DNA of 64,000 bases from an uncultured Clostridia bacterium (GTDB lineage Bacteria; Bacillota; Clostridia; UMGS1883). Below the pieces are notes generated by a model that saw nothing but the letters and a program-made list of their open reading frames with translations, was not told the DNA's origin and ran no database searches. The position numbers and the translations under genes are program-made. Of this stretch, positions 20,376-29,157 are shown one piece after another (position 1 is the first letter of the stretch; the number at the start of each line of letters is the position of its first letter). The DNA is taken from positions 1-64,000 of the forward strand of contig CANPZO010000007.1 in NCBI GenBank assembly GCA_947589005.1, written 5' to 3'.

Positions 20376-21309
20376 ACTGATTTTTTACGACTATGAGTTC
20401 AATCCTTTGGGAAGGGTGGCGCGGGCGGCGGACATCTATCACAAGGAGATATACAACGGCATCGGCACATTTGAGGCGGAAATCGACCGTTCGGAGCCAA
20501 TGGCGGCGGAGCTTTTGAGAAGAGATTACACCGTTGTAATATGGGACGGCCTACAGGCGGTGATAACCTCCGTCCAGGCGGAGGAGGGCGAGGAGACGGT
20601 GAGGATATACGGACGCACTCCCAACTGGATCCTCGGCAAACGGGCCTGTCCCAACTTCGGCCAACGTAACGGAACGCCTCACGCGCTGGCCCACGCTTTG
20701 GTGAGCGAGGTCTGGGGCGACAGCATCGCCGACGGTCCGGGCGGAGATATCGGGGGCGAGGAGACCACCTTCTGGCGGAACGTGTACAATCCCTTAAGCG
20801 AGGTGGTAGCGGACTGCCTTGACCGTGCCGGAGCGGGACACCGGGTGGTGTTCGACACAAATGATAAGCAGTGGAGGTTCGAGACCTACGAGGGGAGGCT
20901 CCTGCCGCTGATGTTTTCGTCGGACAGGCGCAACGCTGCCGATATGAGCTGCAGCCACAGCGTGCTGGACCATTTCAACGGCGGCTTTTATACCACCGAC
21001 GAGGAGAAGGGCACGTGGACGGAGATACCCTCGGACAAGGAGGGCATATACCGCTGGACCGCCCGCCTGACAAGCACCGGCGAAAGTTCGGCCAAAAACG
21101 AGCTTGAGAAGAAGAAAATAGAAAATAAAATCGACTTCAGCACTCTTGATATTCTGCGGGGCAGGGATTACGAGCTGGGTGACCGCGTCCGCGCGGCCAT
21201 GGACCTTGGCGGAAAGCGGATAGTGAACGAAATGAGGATAACGGCGGTGGAAAGGTGGGCGTCGTACAATGACAGCGGCGAAAGGCCGCTGTTGGAGGGA
21301 ATGGAGTGA
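20365..21309 (+). CDS. Phage tail protein (ReqiPepy6 Gp37-like / tail hub)
   Basis: FYDYEFNPLGRVARAADIYHKEIYNGIGTFEAEID; ATG 20365 overlaps Dit stop. Confidence 0.7.
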   Translation: MCGELIFYDYEFNPLGRVARAADIYHKEIYNGIGTFEAEIDRSEPMAAELLRRDYTVVIWDGLQAVITSVQAEEGEETVRIYGRTPNWILGKRACPNFGQRNGTPHALAHALVSEVWGDSIADGPGGDIGGEETTFWRNVYNPLSEVVADCLDRAGAGHRVVFDTNDKQWRFETYEGRLLPLMFSSDRRNAADMSCSHSVLDHFNGGFYTTDEEKGTWTEIPSDKEGIYRWTARLTSTGESSAKNELEKKKIENKIDFSTLDILRGRDYELGDRVRAAMDLGGKRIVNEMRITAVERWASYNDSGERPLLEGME

Positions 21310-21444
21310 GAAACGCGCGGCGCAAGCGATATGCGCCGCGGCTCTTTAAGGGCTGTTCTCCACTCTATGACGCGGGGGTACAAGTCCCGCCGGAGCACCG
21401 AAGGGCGGGACTTAGGCCCCTATTGAATTTGCAGAGGTGAAAAA

Positions 21445-22314
21445 GTGAAATATTACTTTGGCGATAATCGGGAATACGGCGCCGCCGACATAAAAAAAGC
21501 CTTTGGCGTGTTCGCGGCGCAGGGAGGCATAGACTTGGGACTAAGCGACGGAAAGCAGCACAGTCCCTCGGATTTGAACCGCATCATAGCCGCGGCGGTG
21601 AGCAAGGGCGTCGTCACCGAAAGCAACAGCTGTCTCAGGCTTGACGAAAAGGACGGCGGCTACTATATCCTGCCGGGCAAGGGAGTGTTTTCCGACGGCG
21701 GCATGGCGGAGGTAGAGGAGGAGACGAGGGTCGATATAAGCGGAGGGCATTATCTGTACATAGCCTACAGTGAAATGCTGGACGAGGTGTATTTCCTTGT
21801 GACGTCGGACCCCCGCACCGACAGCGTCAGCGAGCTCCTGATACCCATAGCCTACGTGGACGAAAGCGGAAAGCCTCGGGATATGCGGGAATTTGCCAGA
21901 GGCAAGCTGCCGGCCCTGCCCTCGGCCACCTGGAACGTGATGCGCGAGGTGGAGCTGGTGGTGGACGCATCGACCGTAACTCACGGGGAGATAAATTCCG
22001 ACCGCTATATCGAGGCGAGGCATCCCATCGACGGCGACATAAACTTTATGATGGTGGAAAGCGAAATATTCATGTCCACCATGAACATAGGCCCTGTCGG
22101 CGCCGCCTATCACACGGTGGCGGGCGGCGGCACCGGATTGCACATCCACACCCACGACTATTTTGGCGTGCATTACAGCGGCAGCTTTTACCGCGCCACC
22201 TATCTGGGCGGAGGGAGCGGCTATATAGACCTGCGGTATTATTTCCCCAAAAATCTGGCCGGTGGAAGGTTTTCGTATAAGGCGACGGTGGGGATAAAAA
22301 ATAACCCTGTGTGA
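21445..22314 (+). CDS. Putative baseplate / receptor-binding protein
   Basis: Last ORF of the tail module; no confident family. Confidence 0.45.
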   Translation: MKYYFGDNREYGAADIKKAFGVFAAQGGIDLGLSDGKQHSPSDLNRIIAAAVSKGVVTESNSCLRLDEKDGGYYILPGKGVFSDGGMAEVEEETRVDISGGHYLYIAYSEMLDEVYFLVTSDPRTDSVSELLIPIAYVDESGKPRDMREFARGKLPALPSATWNVMREVELVVDASTVTHGEINSDRYIEARHPIDGDINFMMVESEIFMSTMNIGPVGAAYHTVAGGGTGLHIHTHDYFGVHYSGSFYRATYLGGGSGYIDLRYYFPKNLAGGRFSYKATVGIKNNPV

Positions 22315-22417
22315 GAGACCGGAATATTGATCGTCCCATGTCCGCCCGCGCCGCCGGCGATTACGGCGGCGAGCTATATTAAGGGGCAGGAACCGCCAAA
22401 AAATCACGGAGGCACTG

Positions 22418-22564
22418 GGGCTGTCAAAAAAATCGCGTAGAAAAAAATCGGAACAGGCGTTGCATCGCTTGTTTCGATTTTTTTTACTTTTTCGGCGGCT
22501 TGAGGGCAAGCCGCCCTACGGAGCACTAACGCAACAAAGTAGAGGTTTCGTTTTTCGCAGCCCC
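22418..22564. repeat. IR-bounded REP-containing intergenic element (copy A)
   Basis: ggggctgtcaaaaaaatcg at left, reverse-complement-like tttttcgcagcccc at right, REP hairpin inside. Confidence 0.65.
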
Positions 22565-22597
22565 CTTTTTTGTTTTGAAAAATTTTCTGTAAAAATA

Positions 22598-22626
22598 TTG
22601 ATTTTTGCCCCGGCACGTGGTAAAAT
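22598..22626 (+). promoter_or_regulatory. sigma-A-type promoter upstream of ftsW/rodA-like gene
   Basis: TTGATT-17 nt-TAAAAT. Confidence 0.6.
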
Positions 22627-22663
22627 AGAGGGCGAAACAAAAAACGGAAAGGGAGGCGGCGGC

Positions 22664-23845
22664 ATGGAAGAGACGGAAAACACGGAGAACACGGCCGTGG
22701 AGCCGGAGCGGGCGGTAAAGCCCAAAAAGGAAAAGAAAGAAAAAAAGGGCCTGTTTTCCGACGCGGTGGACCACTCGCTGTTGATTTATGTCATACTCGC
22801 CTCGCTTTGCGGCATTGTGGCGGTGAACAGCGCCTCGGCCGGCATAGAGGGGCATTACCGCTATGTGATAGTGCAGTCGGCGGCTTTTCTGCTGGGAATG
22901 GCGGCTATGACGGCGCTGACCTTTTTTAATTACAAATATCTGGACAAGCTCAGATTTGTATTTCTGGGCGCGGCGGTGGCGCTGCTGGCGGTGGTGCTTG
23001 TGATAGGCAAAATTCGGGGCGGAACTCAGGGCTGGCTTGCCGTGGGCCCGCTGAACCTTCAGCCCGCCGAAATCGCCAAGCTCTGCTTTATAATCACCAT
23101 GTCCTGCCATCTGGCGCGGGTGCATGAAAGCGTAAATAAGCCTAAGACCCTGATTTTCCTGCTGCTGCATTTGGGAATTTACGTGGGGCTGATACTGCTT
23201 CAGCCCGACTTCGGCACGGCGATGGTTTTTGTGGTCATCTTCTGCGCGGAGCTGTTCTTCGCGGGGATAAGCCTTAAGTATGTGTTCGGCACTTTGGGGG
23301 CGGCGGCGCTGGCCTCGCCGATAATATGGTTCCTGCTAAAGCCCCATCAGAGGGGCCGCCTGCTCAGCTTTATCAACCCCGAAAGCGACCCCACCGGCAC
23401 CGGCTATCATGTGCTTCAGTCCAAGCTGGCTATGGGCAGCGGCCAAATCTGGGGCAGGGGCTATCTTAAGGGGCCTCAGACCCAGTACGGTTACCTGCCG
23501 GAAAGACAGACGGACTTTATTTTCTCCTCCATAGGCGAGGAGTTCGGTTTTGTGGGCTGCGTCATAATAGCGGCGCTGCTTTTCCTTATAATATACCGCT
23601 GCTTCAAGGACGCGGTGGACAGCCGCCACGAGCCTATGGGTATGTTTATCTGCGTGGGCGTGGGGGCGATGATGTTTTTCCACACCTTTGAAAATATCGG
23701 AATGTGCCTGGGACTTATGCCCATAACCGGCATACCTCTGCCCTTTGTGAGCTACGGCGGCAGCAGTATGCTGACCTGCTGCGCCGCCATCGGCCTTGTG
23801 CAGAGCGTCATCACGAGGCGGCGGCGGACAAAATTTGATATATAA
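22664..23845 (+). CDS. FtsW/RodA/SpoVE family protein
   Basis: GTGYHVLQSKLAMGSGQIWGRGYLKGPQTQYGYLPERQTDFIFSSIGEEFGF. Confidence 0.93.
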   Translation: MEETENTENTAVEPERAVKPKKEKKEKKGLFSDAVDHSLLIYVILASLCGIVAVNSASAGIEGHYRYVIVQSAAFLLGMAAMTALTFFNYKYLDKLRFVFLGAAVALLAVVLVIGKIRGGTQGWLAVGPLNLQPAEIAKLCFIITMSCHLARVHESVNKPKTLIFLLLHLGIYVGLILLQPDFGTAMVFVVIFCAELFFAGISLKYVFGTLGAAALASPIIWFLLKPHQRGRLLSFINPESDPTGTGYHVLQSKLAMGSGQIWGRGYLKGPQTQYGYLPERQTDFIFSSIGEEFGFVGCVIIAALLFLIIYRCFKDAVDSRHEPMGMFICVGVGAMMFFHTFENIGMCLGLMPITGIPLPFVSYGGSSMLTCCAAIGLVQSVITRRRRTKFDI

Positions 23846-23884
23846 CACTAATTTTTGATGAAAACATGACAATTGTGAGGGCCT

Positions 23885-24844
23885 TTGTCCCTTATTGAAA
23901 AACATGAGGCGGTGCGCGTTTTGGGAGTTATCTATTCAAAAATACTGTATCTGGGACTGATGATACTGGCCGGATTTATCTGTGAAAAGACCGGCTATGT
24001 GGACAGGCTCTGTGACCGCACCGGCAAGCTGATAAAAAACGTGACCCTGCCGTTGCTGGTGCTTACCAGCGTTACCGGCCAGAACGTGGGCCGGAGCGCG
24101 GCGGGGGAGGCCGCCACGGTGGTGGCCTTCGCTTTCGGCGGCATGGCTTTCCTGGCGGCGGCGGGCTTTGTCACGGCGAAGCTGTTCCGCCTGAGCAAGA
24201 CCCAGACGCCGGTACATATCTGCCTCGGCACCTTCGGCAACGTGGTGTTCCTGTGCTATCCGCTGGTGCAGGCGGTGTTCGGGGACAAGGGCATACTTTT
24301 CGCCGTGTTTTACGCCATCGCAAACGATTCCATGCTCTGGACGCTGGGCGTGGCCTCCGTCAGCGGGGAAAAAGGGCTGAAAAGCCTTAGACACCTCATA
24401 AACCCCTGTACCGTTACCTTTGCGGTCGCCTTGACCATGCTCTGCCTGGGGCTTAGGCTGCCGGGCACGCTCAACGACGCCGCCGCCGCGGTGGGCGCGG
24501 CGACCACGCCCCTCTCAATGATGTTTATCGGGGCGACGCTGGCGGGCATCAGCTTTGCGGGGGCGCTGAAAAAGCCCCAGATATACGTGCTGAGCGTAGT
24601 TAAGATGATAATAGTTCCGGTGCTGGCAATGCTGGTGATAAGGGCCCTGTCCCTTCCCCTCAGCGAGGCGGCGGCAGGAGCCCTGGTGTTCCAGCTTGCG
24701 ATGCCCTGTCAGACCATATTCGCGGTGATAGCCTCGGAATATAAGCTGGACACCGCCTACGCCGCGGAGATTATATTCATGACCACAGTTTTTTCGGCGG
24801 TCAGCCTTCCGCTGGTATACCGGCTTATGGAGGTGATACTCTGA
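23885..24844 (+). CDS. AEC family (auxin efflux carrier) transporter
   Basis: Multi-TM; LGTFGNVVFLCYPLVQAVFG, MPCQTIFAVIASEYKLD; start uncertain. Confidence 0.8.
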   Translation: MSLIEKHEAVRVLGVIYSKILYLGLMILAGFICEKTGYVDRLCDRTGKLIKNVTLPLLVLTSVTGQNVGRSAAGEAATVVAFAFGGMAFLAAAGFVTAKLFRLSKTQTPVHICLGTFGNVVFLCYPLVQAVFGDKGILFAVFYAIANDSMLWTLGVASVSGEKGLKSLRHLINPCTVTFAVALTMLCLGLRLPGTLNDAAAAVGAATTPLSMMFIGATLAGISFAGALKKPQIYVLSVVKMIIVPVLAMLVIRALSLPLSEAAAGALVFQLAMPCQTIFAVIASEYKLDTAYAAEIIFMTTVFSAVSLPLVYRLMEVIL

Positions 24845-25458
24845 TGAGGTACAATGTTGAAAATCAAAGGCTTTGGTCCGGTATGCGGCGGGCGGCGGAA
24901 TATTTTGACACCGATATGGGCGGATTGAACAAATACCTCTGCCTGGCCGACGGAACTTTGGAAATGATGGAGGAGTACGGCATCGTCCCCGAGGGCGAGC
25001 TGCTCCTAAGGATAGTGCGCTTTTTGGGCATGACCAGCGGAGAAATAATTTTTGACCGTGAGCCGGAGGCCGGACTGGAGACGCCCCGGCATATCCCCGT
25101 CTTTGGCGGTGAGGGCAGGGCGGAGCTGCTGGGCCGGGTGATGGTGGATCTGCCTCCGGACGACGACAGGGAGTACGTAGGACTTACCGTCAGGGACAGT
25201 TCAATGAGCCGTGCCGGTATAATGGAGGGCGATCTTGCGGTCATACGCCGTCAGGCGGTGGCCGAGGACGGGGACATTGTGGCGGCGGAGGTGGACGGGA
25301 TCACGGTAGTGAGACGCTTCCGTCGAAGGGGCCTGCTGTCCTGGCTTGAGGCCGAGGGCTATGTGGGCGGCGAGTCCGATGTCAGCGGCATGACCTCGTC
25401 CGGCCCGAGGGTCGCCATATGGGGCAAGGTCGTTTCGTCCATAAGGAGCTATGAATAG
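24844..25458 (+). CDS. S24/LexA-like regulator, probably not self-cleaving
   Basis: LTVRDSSMSRAGIMEGDLAVIRRQAVAEDGDIVAAEVDGITVVRRF; lysine position appears to be Arg. Confidence 0.65.
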   Translation: MRYNVENQRLWSGMRRAAEYFDTDMGGLNKYLCLADGTLEMMEEYGIVPEGELLLRIVRFLGMTSGEIIFDREPEAGLETPRHIPVFGGEGRAELLGRVMVDLPPDDDREYVGLTVRDSSMSRAGIMEGDLAVIRRQAVAEDGDIVAAEVDGITVVRRFRRRGLLSWLEAEGYVGGESDVSGMTSSGPRVAIWGKVVSSIRSYE

Positions 25459-25568
25459 GCAATGAGAAGTAGAACACCGCTCGGTTTAAGGCCGCGCGGC
25501 GCCGCATCAAATATAGTAATTTACGCCTCTCCCGCTGAATATAATTATCTGTGTGGGGAGGTGTTTTT

Positions 25569-25823
25569 GTGTCCGATTACGGCAATCTTATTTTGGAAAA
25601 TCGGGAAAAACTCTGTGTTTCGGCGGTCAGCGACGTGGAAAGCTTTGACGAACGCAAGATAGTCCTGCGGGTGGGCGAGAGCCGCCTTACGGTCCTTGGC
25701 AGCGGCCTTCGGCTCAGTCAGGTGAGCGTGGAGGACGGCGAGGCCACGCTTGAGGGCTTCATCGACAGCTGCGTCTATTCGGCGGCGGGCAAGGGCTCCG
25801 TCTGGGGACGGCTGGTGAAATGA
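25569..25823 (+). CDS. yabP: Sporulation protein YabP
   Basis: LILENREKLCVSAVSDVESFDERKIVL...LTVLGSGLRLSQVSVEDGEATLEG; GTG start after ggggagg. Confidence 0.9.
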   Translation: MSDYGNLILENREKLCVSAVSDVESFDERKIVLRVGESRLTVLGSGLRLSQVSVEDGEATLEGFIDSCVYSAAGKGSVWGRLVK

Positions 25824-26305
25824 CGGTTTCCAGCCTTGAGCAGCTGAGCGCCCTTCTCTACGGCGTGTTGGCCGGCGTAATCTGCGGGGCCGCGGCCTCG
25901 GCGGTGAACGGCTTTAGGGAGGAGCTGAAGTTCCCCACGGCGGTCTCCATGGCGCTGGATCTGCTTTTCTGGGTATTTGCCGGCGCTTTGATGGTGTGGT
26001 TCAGCCTGCGCTTCGGCGACGGAGGGATAAGGGGATATCAGATACTGGCGGCGGTATGCGGCTTCTGCCTGCACGGTCTGTGTCTGTCACGCCTGACGGA
26101 AAAGGGGGCGCGGATGCTGGCCCGGCTGTGCAGGCTGCTCCTGTCTCCGGCGGCCTTCCTGATGAGGGGAGCGAGGCTTTATATTGAAAAAATATATAAA
26201 AAAATCACCTTTGCGCTCAAGAGAGTAAAAAACGGCATAGGCCGTTCGACACAAGCCGACAGAGTCCGAAAAAAAATTCAAAAAAATTACAAAAAAATGC
26301 TATAA
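25820..26305 (+). CDS. yabQ: Spore cortex protein YabQ
   Basis: Multi-TM, adjacent to yabP, overlapping atga. Confidence 0.85.
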   Translation: MTVSSLEQLSALLYGVLAGVICGAAASAVNGFREELKFPTAVSMALDLLFWVFAGALMVWFSLRFGDGGIRGYQILAAVCGFCLHGLCLSRLTEKGARMLARLCRLLLSPAAFLMRGARLYIEKIYKKITFALKRVKNGIGRSTQADRVRKKIQKNYKKML

Positions 26306-26310
26306 AATAC

Positions 26311-26339
26311 TTTACAAAACAAAAAATTTGTTATATACT
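26311..26339 (+). promoter_or_regulatory. sigma-A-type promoter of divIC-like gene
   Basis: TTTACA-17 nt-TATACT. Confidence 0.6.
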
Positions 26340-26373
26340 ATAATATGTGCTGTGGTACTTGGAGGGATGCCTG

Positions 26374-26670
26374 ATGAAGTTGTTTGGCAGAGAAATACCT
26401 CGCGGAAAGGGTCCGCGTCTTGTGGTGATGGGAGTTGCCGGCGTTATATTGGCGGCTTTCGTTGTGATGGTTTTTTCTACCGTTATAGGCATCTGGGAGG
26501 TACACAGGGATATAAGTGATTGCAATGAGGCTATCGCGCAGAAGGAGAGCGAGCTCAATCAACTTGAACAGAAGAAGGCATATTACGAAAGCGACGAGTT
26601 TTTTGAGGACGCCGCCCGCAGCAGCGGATATGTAGGCGAGGATGAAACGGTTTTCGTGGTGGTTGACTGA
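26374..26670 (+). CDS. divIC: Septum formation initiator, FtsB/DivIC family
   Basis: One TM, coiled coil ESELNQLEQKKAYYESDEFFEDAAR; yabPQ-divIC-yabR context. Confidence 0.85.
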   Translation: MKLFGREIPRGKGPRLVVMGVAGVILAAFVVMVFSTVIGIWEVHRDISDCNEAIAQKESELNQLEQKKAYYESDEFFEDAARSSGYVGEDETVFVVVD

Positions 26671-26709
26671 GCCGGCGGATTACATTTTTGAAAGGAGTCT
26701 CATACCTTT

Positions 26710-27120
26710 ATGGCTCTTGAAGTTGGAAGCATTGTGGAAGGTAAGGTATCGGGCATAACGGGATTTGGGGCCTTTGTGGACCTCCCGGAAAAGAAAACGG
26801 GTCTTGTACATATATCTGAGGTGGCCCGGGATTACGTCAAGGACATACATGAACATCTCACCGTGGGACAGACCGTAAGGGTCAAAATACTGACCATGGA
26901 GCCCAACGGGAAGATAAGTCTGTCCATAAAAAAGGCGGTGCCCCCAAAGCCCAAGCAGCCGGCGGTATTTTCGGGCCGGCCCGCGGAGGTGAGCTTTTCT
27001 TCCGGAGGCGGCGAAATGTCCTTTGAGGACAAGATGGCCAAGTTCAAGCAGACCAGCGACGAGCGTATGCTGGACATAAAGCGCAATGTGGAGTCCAAGC
27101 GCGGCAGCAGAAGAAAGTGA
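26710..27120 (+). CDS. yabR: S1 RNA-binding domain protein, YabR-like
   Basis: VGSIVEGKVSGITGFGAFVDLPEKKTGLVHISEVA. Confidence 0.88.
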   Translation: MALEVGSIVEGKVSGITGFGAFVDLPEKKTGLVHISEVARDYVKDIHEHLTVGQTVRVKILTMEPNGKISLSIKKAVPPKPKQPAVFSGRPAEVSFSSGGGEMSFEDKMAKFKQTSDERMLDIKRNVESKRGSRRK

Positions 27121-27180
27121 GATATAAAGCAGGAGCCCGAATGGCCGCAAGACCGTTTGGGGCTCCTGATTTTATTTAAA

Positions 27181-27471
27181 TGGGATATCAAAAAAATTGT
27201 GAAGAACGGCGTCGTCGCAAGCCTCGCTTCGCTTGCGGCGACTTTTTTGATTTTTTCGGCGGCTTGAGGGCAAGCCGCCCTACGGAGCACTAACGTAACA
27301 AAGTGGTGTAGGGCGGGCTGCCTTCAGCCCGCCGCTTATAATGACGGACAAAAAACTCGCAAAAGGTCGGTAGTGAGCCAAAGCCGCAGCGAGGTAAGCC
27401 ATGTTTCGAGTTTTAATCGAAACACGCGATACCGAGTTTGTGACGACGCAGATCTGCGCGATTTTTTGCTT
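27181..27471. repeat. IR-bounded REP-containing intergenic element (copy B)
   Basis: Left caaaaaaattgtgaagaacggcgtcgtcgcaagc vs reverse-complemented right caaaaaatcgcgcagatctgcgtcgtcacaaac; REP pair inside. Confidence 0.75.
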
Positions 27472-27517
27472 AATCGGTATATTCCATGAATTTCCGGCGC
27501 ATAATACCCAAGAGGTG

Positions 27518-29134
27518 ATGCGCGTGAAATTCAGGGACTTATTTTTATACAGCCCGGAAAGGGACGAAGGGGTCTTTATTTTGGACGAGCCCAGCTACCC
27601 GCCCACGGACTATGACCCCCAAATGAACGAGGGCGGGCCGGAGCTGACCGGCAGCTACAAAAAGGACAAGGCCGCCTTTGACCGCGAAATGGAAAAGGAC
27701 CTGAACGGCGACCTTAAGATAAGGGAGTTCACCACGAGGGTGGCGGGCAGGGACGTAAAATGCGCCGCCTACTTTTTCGACGGACTGGTGGACAAAAGCG
27801 GAGTGAACGACTTCATTCTAAGGCCGCTTATGCTCGGCAGCCGCGCCACGGAGATACGGTCGTATTCGGACATAATGAACGTGCTTTTGGTACAGAGCGA
27901 GGTCAAGGAGACCAATACGATAGGGACGCTGGCCTTCGATATAAATTTCGGCAGTGTAATTCTCCTTATCGAGGGCTACGGCAAGGCGATTTCCGTTGAC
28001 GCGAAGGGCTGGGAGCACAGGGGCATCGAAAGCCCCGAGGTGGAAAAGGTCATTCGCGGCCCAAACGACGCCTTCAGCGAGCAGATAAGGGAAAGCACCG
28101 CCCTCATCCGCCATCTGGTGCGTAACAAAAGCCTCATCAGCAGGGAGTTTTCGGTTGGCACCATAAGCCAGACGCCGGTCTCTCTCATGTATATAAAAAA
28201 TGTGGCCGGAGAGCAGCTTGTCCGTGAGGTGGAGCGGAGGATAAAATCCATTGAGGTGGACTATCTCTTTTCCTCGGCGGAGCTGGAACAGTATCTGGAG
28301 GAAAGCTCCCTCATAACCCTGCCTCAGTTCATGGCCACCGAGCGCCCCGACCGGGCGGCCAGGGCTCTGCTGCTGGGAAGGGTGGTGGTGCTGGTGGACG
28401 GGTCGCCCTTCGCCATCGTAATGCCCACCACGGTCTTTGAGCTTAATGAGTCCGCCGAGGACCACTACCTGCGCACCCCTTACGTAAACATGATAAGGGG
28501 GATAAGGTTCATGGCCTTTCTCTGCTCGCTGCTGCTGCCGGGCATATATGTGGCGGTGGTGAATTTCCACGGCGAGATACTGCCCACGGATATGCTCATA
28601 TCCATAGTCGCCGCCCGGGACAAGGTGCCCTTCCCCACGATAGTGGAGATAATAATAATGGAGCTGTCACTGGAGATAATCCGCGAGGCCGGCGCCAGAG
28701 TGCCCACGCCCTCGGGCACCACGCTGAGCATCGTGGGTGCCCTTATTTTGGGCCAGGCGGCGGTCAGCGCGGGCATAGTCAGCCCCATACTGATAATCAT
28801 AGTTTCGATAGCGGCCATAGGCTCCTTCGCCACGCCCAACTATTATCTGGGCATATCGGCGAGAATATTGAGGTTTATTTATATATTCCTCGGCGCGGTG
28901 GGAGGCTTCCTCGGCATAACCGCCGGAGCCTTCGTCAACGCCGTCCTCTGGACCTGCACCTACAGCGTCGGCGTGCCCATGTTTGTGCCCGTGGCGCCCA
29001 TAACCAAGGGCGGCGTGCCCAAGACCCTTGTCTATCCCAGAATATGGAAGCAGGACTATCGAGACGATTACGTCAATCCCCGCCGCCGCCGGAAGCAGCA
29101 AAGCGCCAGAGGCTGGAAAAAGGATGAAAACTGA
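27518..29134 (+). CDS. Spore germination protein GerKA/GerA family
   Basis: GerA core (IREFTTRVAGRDVKCAAYFFDGLVDK; VPTPSGTTLSIVGALILGQAAVSAGIVSPILIIIVS); start moved to ATG 27518 (agaggtg RBS); upstream ORF lies in repeat. Confidence 0.9.
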   Translation: MRVKFRDLFLYSPERDEGVFILDEPSYPPTDYDPQMNEGGPELTGSYKKDKAAFDREMEKDLNGDLKIREFTTRVAGRDVKCAAYFFDGLVDKSGVNDFILRPLMLGSRATEIRSYSDIMNVLLVQSEVKETNTIGTLAFDINFGSVILLIEGYGKAISVDAKGWEHRGIESPEVEKVIRGPNDAFSEQIRESTALIRHLVRNKSLISREFSVGTISQTPVSLMYIKNVAGEQLVREVERRIKSIEVDYLFSSAELEQYLEESSLITLPQFMATERPDRAARALLLGRVVVLVDGSPFAIVMPTTVFELNESAEDHYLRTPYVNMIRGIRFMAFLCSLLLPGIYVAVVNFHGEILPTDMLISIVAARDKVPFPTIVEIIIMELSLEIIREAGARVPTPSGTTLSIVGALILGQAAVSAGIVSPILIIIVSIAAIGSFATPNYYLGISARILRFIYIFLGAVGGFLGITAGAFVNAVLWTCTYSVGVPMFVPVAPITKGGVPKTLVYPRIWKQDYRDDYVNPRRRRKQQSARGWKKDEN

Positions 29135-29157
29135 TTTTTTTAAGGAGGCGAGGCCCT

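Larger units (their letters stand above)
10374..22314 (+). mobile_element. Phage-derived morphogenesis module (terminase, capsid, siphovirus tail), no integrase or lysis genes
   Basis: Ordered terminase, portal, scaffold, capsid, head-tail, tail tube, tape measure and Dit-like ORFs, all on + strand. Confidence 0.85.

Noticed and set aside
10723-22314. Contractile tailocin / type VI-like injection system
   Set aside because: No sheath, spike or baseplate wedge; capsid, scaffold and terminase are present, so a head-bearing siphovirus-type particle fits better
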